This document shows, piece after piece, positions 8,146 through 12,654 of a stretch of 12,654 nt of DNA (within the stretch, counting starts at the first letter, position 1; each line of letters opens with the position of its first letter). The translations under genes and the position numbers were made by a program. The notes under the pieces are model-generated. The model was given only the letters and a program-made list of their open reading frames with translations, had not been told where the DNA came from and did not search any database. Location: the NCBI RefSeq assembly GCF_000330505.1, contig NW_004443664.1, forward strand, positions 21,243-33,896, written 5' to 3'. Source of the stretch: Entamoeba invadens IP1 (taxonomy: Eukaryota > Evosea > Mastigamoebida > Endamoebidae).

Positions 8146-9560
8146 TTATTCTCTTATTCGTTTTTTCAATTGTTTTTCAAGACTCAATATTTCATCAACA
8201 TTGGAAATTTTCTTATATTGAAGCAGATAGTTTGTTCCATCAATTGTTGTTTCTTTTTCAATAACTTATAGATATGATGACGGACATAATGTTTATTTGT
8301 TTTCTTGTTAACTCCTTTAATTTTTAATGAAATGGGTTTATCAATATTGTCATTATTAAATGTTGTATAACATTTTATAGCTAATGCGACAATACTGTCT
8401 CCTTGTTTTCCAATTAATGCATTTAACATTATTTTGTGTTGAATTCTTTCCACATCACTGTTCAATACTGGTTTATATTTGTCATCAGAACAATAAAATG
8501 AATATGGCAACCATTTGTAAACATGTTTATTATAAAAATCATGATCAATCATAATATGTTTGAAACACTGTTTGTTATCATCTTCAATGTCTCCAGACAC
8601 CGCAAAGTACATAGAATCAGTATCTCCTTCTACAAAATGGAATCTAGATTGATCCAAGCATTTATTCATGAAATTATAAATAAAATTCAAATGTTAATAT
8701 TTAGCATTATCTAAAGTTAAAAAAGCACATTGTACTAATGTTGCTATTTTATATGAACTATTGTTTTTAGTTGTAATATACATTGAGTTTGAAATCAATA
8801 AAGTATCGATGTGGAAAACTGATTTATTTGATTTGTAAGCACCTTTCTAATCAACTATTTTTGTTTTGTTATAATTGTCTGTTCTCATTCCATCTTGACC
8901 ATATGATGAATTTGATTGAATCTTTTGGAATAAATCTTTAACTTTATCATTATTTAATATTGCTTCTTGTCTAGTATTCATCTTTTCGGTAACAAATTAT
9001 GAGAAAGAATCATGTTTAGTAAATGTTACAAACAATTTAATATCTTCTATAACAAATTCAAATTCATCAATAGGAAACCATAAATAATATGAACTGATCA
9101 TTATGTATGTATCTACTTAACAATTTTCATTATTTTTGTTATAGTCAAAATTATTATTATAGTTTAAATGTATTTTAATTAATGTGTCATATGTTTGTGT
9201 GAGTTTTCAATGTTATCGTCAGTTTTTTACTCGTTTTTATACATATAATCATGCATTTTTTCACCAACAATATTATTACTAAGACTAATATCTATATTTC
9301 GAATAATTGGTAAAAAGTTGATTCAATGGTTTAATTTCTCATTTGGAACATGTCCTTTGACTTCAACAATAAATTAATCTATTTTCTTGTTAATAATGTA
9401 TCTAGCAAATTTTTGTTGTTTGTCTGTTAAATCGAACATTGCCATATTAACAGAACCAGGCATGTACATTTTGTGATTTGTATAAGGTATGTTTTCATTT
9501 TCAATAGATGAGAAACATGAAGGATAAAGAGAATTAAAATCAACACCAACAAAGTGTGTA
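8146..9560 (-). pseudogene. polB: Protein-primed family B DNA polymerase pseudogene (palm and C-terminal part)
   Basis: This would have replicated the element by protein priming. Readable in order on the minus strand are motif A VDFNSLYPS (Asp codon 9539-9541), a TPR2-like linker region, motif B KIQSNSSYG (8898-8924), motif C EGDTDSMYF (DTD at 8616-8624) and the KxY motif as KCY (8367-8375). The C-terminal helix SLEKQLKKRIRE stops at 8146-8148. The 3'-5' exonuclease domain that should precede motif A is missing, so the gene is 5'-truncated around 9560-9660. In-frame stops are at 9374-9376, 9323-9325, 9227-9229 and 9179-9181 in one frame, and 9117-9119, 8997-8999, 8847-8849 and 8694-8696 in the next. 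There is a frameshift near 9150-9180 and another near 8260. Most damage is point nonsense, so this is true decay. Mavericks and the Entamoeba B2 polymerases share this family. Confidence 0.85.
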
Positions 9561-9660
9561 ATAATATTTGAGTATTGTATATATTAATTATATTATTGAT
9601 AATTATATATAATTTGAGGTATAGATCTAAAATAATTATTCTAATAAAATTCAACTTATG

Positions 9661-9892
9661 TTAGTAGTAGTTATAGATAGTCGACTTTAACCGTCAAAAT
9701 GTTTGTCTAGTTTTTAAAATTATTTTATCATAAATTCAAAAAATATTTTCGACTTTTAAAATATTAGGTGTTTTACACATAAACATGTAAAATTCTTTAG
9801 AAAAATAAAATATTGAAAATGGTATATAAATGAAAGCTAATCATTTACAAATAATTTATGGAGGTGAAAGGTGACTATCTATAACTACTAAT
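9661..9892. mobile_element. MITE-like segment with short inverted repeats
   Basis: An 18-bp perfect inverted repeat, TAGTAGTTATAGATAGTC at 9665-9682 and its complement at 9873-9890, bounds about 190 bp of AT-rich, non-coding DNA. With a 3-nt slip the match extends a few bases outward on each side. Size and structure fit a small non-autonomous DNA transposon. It lies exactly where the pogo-type transposase frame stops resembling its family. No clear target duplication is visible, so mobility is inferred. Confidence 0.45.
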
Positions 9893-10275
9893 ATAAATAT
9901 TATGTTGTGTGATTTAAACAATGATTTTAATCTTTCATTAATATGTGCCGAACAAATATCCAATTTAATAACCGCTTTCTCGTCAATGTTTAAACCAACT
10001 TATGACCTTTTTTACAATGTAACCTAAAACGCGTTCAATCATCCAAGTTTAGAAATATATTTATTAATTAAACTACTTGTATTTGAATAAACTGTCAAAT
10101 TTGTAAAATAAAATAATAATAAATTGCTAAAATGTTTGTTAATAATCACCATTTTGTGAATGACAAATTTACCGTCAGTTGATATGCAAACTATTTTTGC
10201 GATATCTTGATATTTTAACATTATGTACAACTTCGGTTTTGTTAGTAAACGCTTTAACTTTCAAAATAATCATTG
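9891..10275 (-). pseudogene. pogo/Tigger-type (DDE_1) transposase remnant
   Basis: On the minus strand, three frames carry consecutive pieces of a DDE_1 transposase of the Tc1/mariner-pogo group. A strand around the first Asp reads KIVCISTDGKFVIHKMVI (about 10130-10190), matching the usual I-T-V-x-x-x-x-x-A/S-D-G stretch. A piece WMIERVLGYIVKKVISWF (about 9995-10052) corresponds to the W-M-T region. Then KLDICSAHINERLKSLF with SHNIIFILV (about 9893-9970) corresponds to the second catalytic Asp motif (LD-x-x-SAH) and the following strand. The piece that should follow (P-x-x-T-x-x-LQPLDV) is absent, replaced by the inverted-repeat segment ending at 9890. At least two frameshifts separate the pieces, and the N-terminal helix-turn-helix is not visible. 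It is a dead fragment. Confidence 0.6.
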
Positions 10276-10704
10276 AAACTTATTTGTAGAGTTTTAAGTC
10301 TACAAGCTAGACATGTTTTGAAAAAGAATTACTTAAAATGTCCAAAAAATTATAAATTAATTCATTTAAACTTATAAATTAAAACAAAATACTTGTTGTA
10401 TTGTGTTTGTTTACGATTTAATGTATTTTTGGTACTATTTTATTTTTTTTCAAAATGGTTAATTGGTAAAAACAATATTGATTATAATATTATTTTAAAG
10501 TTTATTCAATATAGTTAACATATTTCTATTATATTTAATAATTTGAGAAACTTATTTTTTAATTTATTTCTTTAATTTATTATTTGACTTGATTTCTTTT
10601 TTATGTTTTTTTTTTATTTTATATTTTTTATTACAAAGTTTTTACTTTTTTATTTATTAATACATAAAAGAGTGATTTAAAAACACAATTATTGTTAATT
10701 ATTG
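10276..10704. other. AT-rich intergenic region
   Basis: No gene is visible. The first 60 bp may continue the pogo remnant. From about 10,380 it is A/T-rich with long T runs near 10,600. The part next to 10705 is the 3' flank of the kinase gene; on the minus strand its stop is followed by CAATAATTAACAATAATT, containing the TAATT-type motif linked to polyadenylation in Entamoeba. Confidence 0.5.
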
Positions 10705-12654
10705 TTACAACGATTCAAGTTGTTTGATGATCACATATATTTCACTACGTTCTTTGGGCTTTTGTTTCCACGCATTTTCAATAACTTCTTGATACTGTTT
10801 ATCCAGTAAATTCACCAAATTTGGTCTTTTACCAACTGAGATTTCATCGGCAATAGACCACGCAAACAAGTATATTGTTTTCGGGAATGGGTTATCCCAA
10901 GCAAAACATTCCAACATTGTTATAGCAAACGAATAGACATCTGCTGGTTTCTTATATTTACTTCTCTCCAATATTTCAGGCGCCATATACTTTGGTGTTC
11001 CAATACCTTTAGTGAAAGTCATGTTAGTCATCAGCAAATTCACATTTCTTGCACTCCCAAAATCAGTCAATTTTGCATTCACTCCTTCATTGAAGTCAAG
11101 TGAAAACACCAAGATGTTGTCCGGTTTGATGTCTCTATGTAATATCCCATTTTCATGTAAATATAAAATTCCTTTTGCTCCATCTCTCATAAATTTAACA
11201 CGAAGTTGCATATTAATTTGTTCACTCTTCTTATTTGCAATTAAATTTTGTAAACTCCCAAATTGAGCGAATTCAGTGACCATACAGATCTTACTTGGTA
11301 TAAATACGGCGCCATAGAAATGGACGATATATTCACTTCGGAATTTGTCCAACATATCAACTTCATTTTCAAATTCAATAAGTTGCGACTTGTTTTCATT
11401 GAATGTTTTCATCTTCTTAATAGCAACAAGATTGCCTCGTAAAGTCCCTTTGTACACAACACCAAAGGACCCTTCGCCAAGTTTCTTGTCTTCTTTTAAT
11501 TCGTCTGGGTCAAGTCGTGTAGACAATTGAGCTGTTAGACTGAAATTAATTTCTTTGTATATTATTTTTTGTGTGTCAAATGCAGTTGCAACAAGAAGAA
11601 AAGAACTTTGAATTTTTGAAGTACAAAACAAAGTCACAAATATTTCAAATTCACAGGCTTCACCTTTGCCTAAAACAATTAATTGCGGATTTGAAATAAT
11701 ATCAAACTTCTTATTTTGACTCGTATTCGTCAAAATTTGTATTTTCATGTTGTGTTTTGTGGTGTTGCCTACACATATAAGCTCACGTAGTTTCTCATTG
11801 ACATTCACCTCATCTCCATCATTAAAAACAATTTCCTTTTTATTCACAGCTATGCCATCATTGAGAGAAATAAAACGAATATTCGAATGTGACATTGTAA
11901 ATACAGTGGTCGTTTTTTCTATTACTTTTCTGTGGCGATTTTTTTGTATTTTGATTAGAATAATGTAAATACATACAACAAACATTGTTATGATAACCAG
12001 AACAAATATTATAATAATTAAAATGAACCACCACACCGCTTTTGTATTGCAAAATGTGCCACTCTCACTTGGAACATGCCAGAATGTACATTTGGAGCAT
12101 TTGGAATTTGCCACTTTAACACAATTGTCAACTTTATTCATTGAAATACACTCTTTGTTCTTATTTAAAATATAATTTGAATGACACGATGTACATTTGG
12201 TATTTGATACACTACACGTTTCACAGTTATCATCACACTTCTCACATTCATTTGTTTTAACAGTAAAATACCCATTTTGACACTTTGAACACCCATTTTG
12301 TGTCACTTCTAGTTGACACCCAATTAACGAACTCTGTGGTATACAGTCTCCATCTTGTGTTTTATAATTTGTAGAATTGCAAGTCAAACACTTCGAATTT
12401 GTGTTACATGTAGAGCAATTTGATATACATTCAATACAGTCAAGACCAACGCGGTAATACCCCTCTCTGCATTGATAACACCCACTTGTGACTATTGCAA
12501 CTTTCTCACATTTTTTAATTAATTCTTCATTAGAAATGCACTTGTTGTTCTCACCCAAGTAATATCCATTTTTACATGAAATACATTGCGATGATGTTGA
12601 TACACACGATGTACAATTTTTCATCACATTCAAAACATGATCGACCCGTCCTGT
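10705..12654 (-). CDS. Receptor-like transmembrane kinase (Entamoeba TMK family), 5'-partial
   Basis: This is a surface receptor-type protein kinase. The frame is open from the window edge (12654) to TAA at 10705-10707; no true ATG start or signal peptide is in the window. Counting residues from 12633, about 1-195 are CXXC-rich, furin/EGF-like repeats (for example CTSC, CISC, CYQC, CLTC, CSKC, CETC) facing outside. One membrane helix spans about 200-227. A beta-rich juxtamembrane domain follows (about 250-370), and the kinase domain occupies about 376-642. The glycine loop GEGSFG (386-391), VAIK Lys406, HRDIKPDN (499-506), DFG (524-526) and GTPKYMAPE (545-553) are all present, so it should be active; the type is tyrosine-kinase-like. 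The gene has no frameshift or stop, and its codons are less AT-biased than the transposon genes. The ligand is unknown. Confidence 0.93.
   Translation of the reverse strand, partial: TGRVDHVLNVMKNCTSCVSTSSQCISCKNGYYLGENNKCISNEELIKKCEKVAIVTSGCYQCREGYYRVGLDCIECISNCSTCNTNSKCLTCNSTNYKTQDGDCIPQSSLIGCQLEVTQNGCSKCQNGYFTVKTNECEKCDDNCETCSVSNTKCTSCHSNYILNKNKECISMNKVDNCVKVANSKCSKCTFWHVPSESGTFCNTKAVWWFILIIIIFVLVIITMFVVCIYIILIKIQKNRHRKVIEKTTTVFTMSHSNIRFISLNDGIAVNKKEIVFNDGDEVNVNEKLRELICVGNTTKHNMKIQILTNTSQNKKFDIISNPQLIVLGKGEACEFEIFVTLFCTSKIQSSFLLVATAFDTQKIIYKEINFSLTAQLSTRLDPDELKEDKKLGEGSFGVVYKGTLRGNLVAIKKMKTFNENKSQLIEFENEVDMLDKFRSEYIVHFYGAVFIPSKICMVTEFAQFGSLQNLIANKKSEQINMQLRVKFMRDGAKGILYLHENGILHRDIKPDNILVFSLDFNEGVNAKLTDFGSARNVNLLMTNMTFTKGIGTPKYMAPEILERSKYKKPADVYSFAITMLECFAWDNPFPKTIYLFAWSIADEISVGKRPNLVNLLDKQYQEVIENAWKQKPKERSEIYVIIKQLESL

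Larger units (their letters stand above)
1..9660. mobile_element. Decayed Maverick/Polinton-type element, interrupted by a MULE
   Basis: Several genes with virus-like roles lie together here: a packaging-ATPase pseudogene, a protein-primed family B DNA polymerase pseudogene, a primase-like domain, a KilA-N gene and small unassigned proteins. A protein-primed polymerase together with an A32/FtsK-type ATPase is the hallmark of Maverick/Polinton elements and their viral relatives, and Mavericks are known from Entamoeba. I see no retrovirus-like integrase, adenain-like protease, recognisable capsid protein or long terminal repeat of the element. Both ends are therefore either outside the window or lost, and the limits given are only where related coding sequence is visible. 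Positions 3682-6894 are a later MULE insertion. Nearly every recognisable gene is broken by stops or frameshifts, so the copy looks dead. A Polinton-like virus or virophage relative is an alternative label. Confidence 0.75.

Noticed and set aside
8037..8160. Possible independent start of the primase gene right after the polymerase stop
   Set aside because: No ATG occurs in the open frame here; an internal Met near 7970 or a fusion to the polymerase are the remaining options.
10276..10330. Possible tRNA-like fold around the GTCTACAAGCTAGAC patch
   Set aside because: Only a short stem is visible; there are no acceptor and T arms with conserved bases.
11012..12175. Several plus-strand frames of 61-84 codons
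   Set aside because: All are antisense to the kinase gene and show no features of their own.
1..12654. CRISPR array or bacterial-type operon
   Set aside because: There are no regularly spaced repeats, and the gene content, intron and kinase family are eukaryotic.

Overview
The window looks like a stretch of Entamoeba nuclear DNA. I infer this from three things: very high A+T content, a transmembrane kinase of the large Entamoeba TMK type at the right end, and a candidate intron with a GTTTGT donor and TAG acceptor, the form typical of Entamoeba. Mavericks and Mutator-like transposons are both known from Entamoeba (E. invadens in particular), but I cannot name the species from the sequence alone.

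Positions 1 to about 9,660 hold the remains of a Maverick/Polinton-type large virus-like DNA transposon. From left to right it has the end of one plus-strand gene (1-132), a small basic protein (241-567), a minus-strand gene of about 368 codons split by one frameshift (681-1788), and a plus-strand A32/FtsK-type packaging ATPase pseudogene with a ruined P-loop (about 1901-2678). Then come a minus-strand KilA-N domain pseudogene (2681-3455), a minus-strand archaeo-eukaryotic-primase-like pseudogene (about 6895-8145) and the C-terminal palm part of a protein-primed family B DNA polymerase pseudogene (8146 to about 9560). The polymerase and primase segments abut and may once have been a single polypeptide. 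No integrase, protease, capsid gene or element terminus is recognisable, so what remains is an internal fragment.

A complete-looking Mutator-like element (3682-6894, 3,213 bp) sits inside that relic. Its 217-bp terminal inverted repeats differ at only 2 positions. It carries one minus-strand transposase gene with an N-terminal FLYWCH/WRKY-GCM1-like zinc finger, a MULE DDE domain whose three acidic residues are all present, and a 276-nt candidate intron directly after the first catalytic Asp. The gene is broken by one in-frame stop and several indels in A/T runs. No convincing target-site duplication flanks the element.

To the right, 9661-9890 is a small AT-rich segment bounded by an 18-bp perfect inverted repeat (MITE-like). 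It abuts a broken pogo/Tigger-type (DDE_1) transposase remnant (about 9890-10275). After about 430 bp of AT-rich spacer comes the one clearly intact host gene, a receptor-like transmembrane kinase (10705 to the window edge, minus strand). The region reads as a nest of transposons, at least three kinds layered together, beside a host gene.
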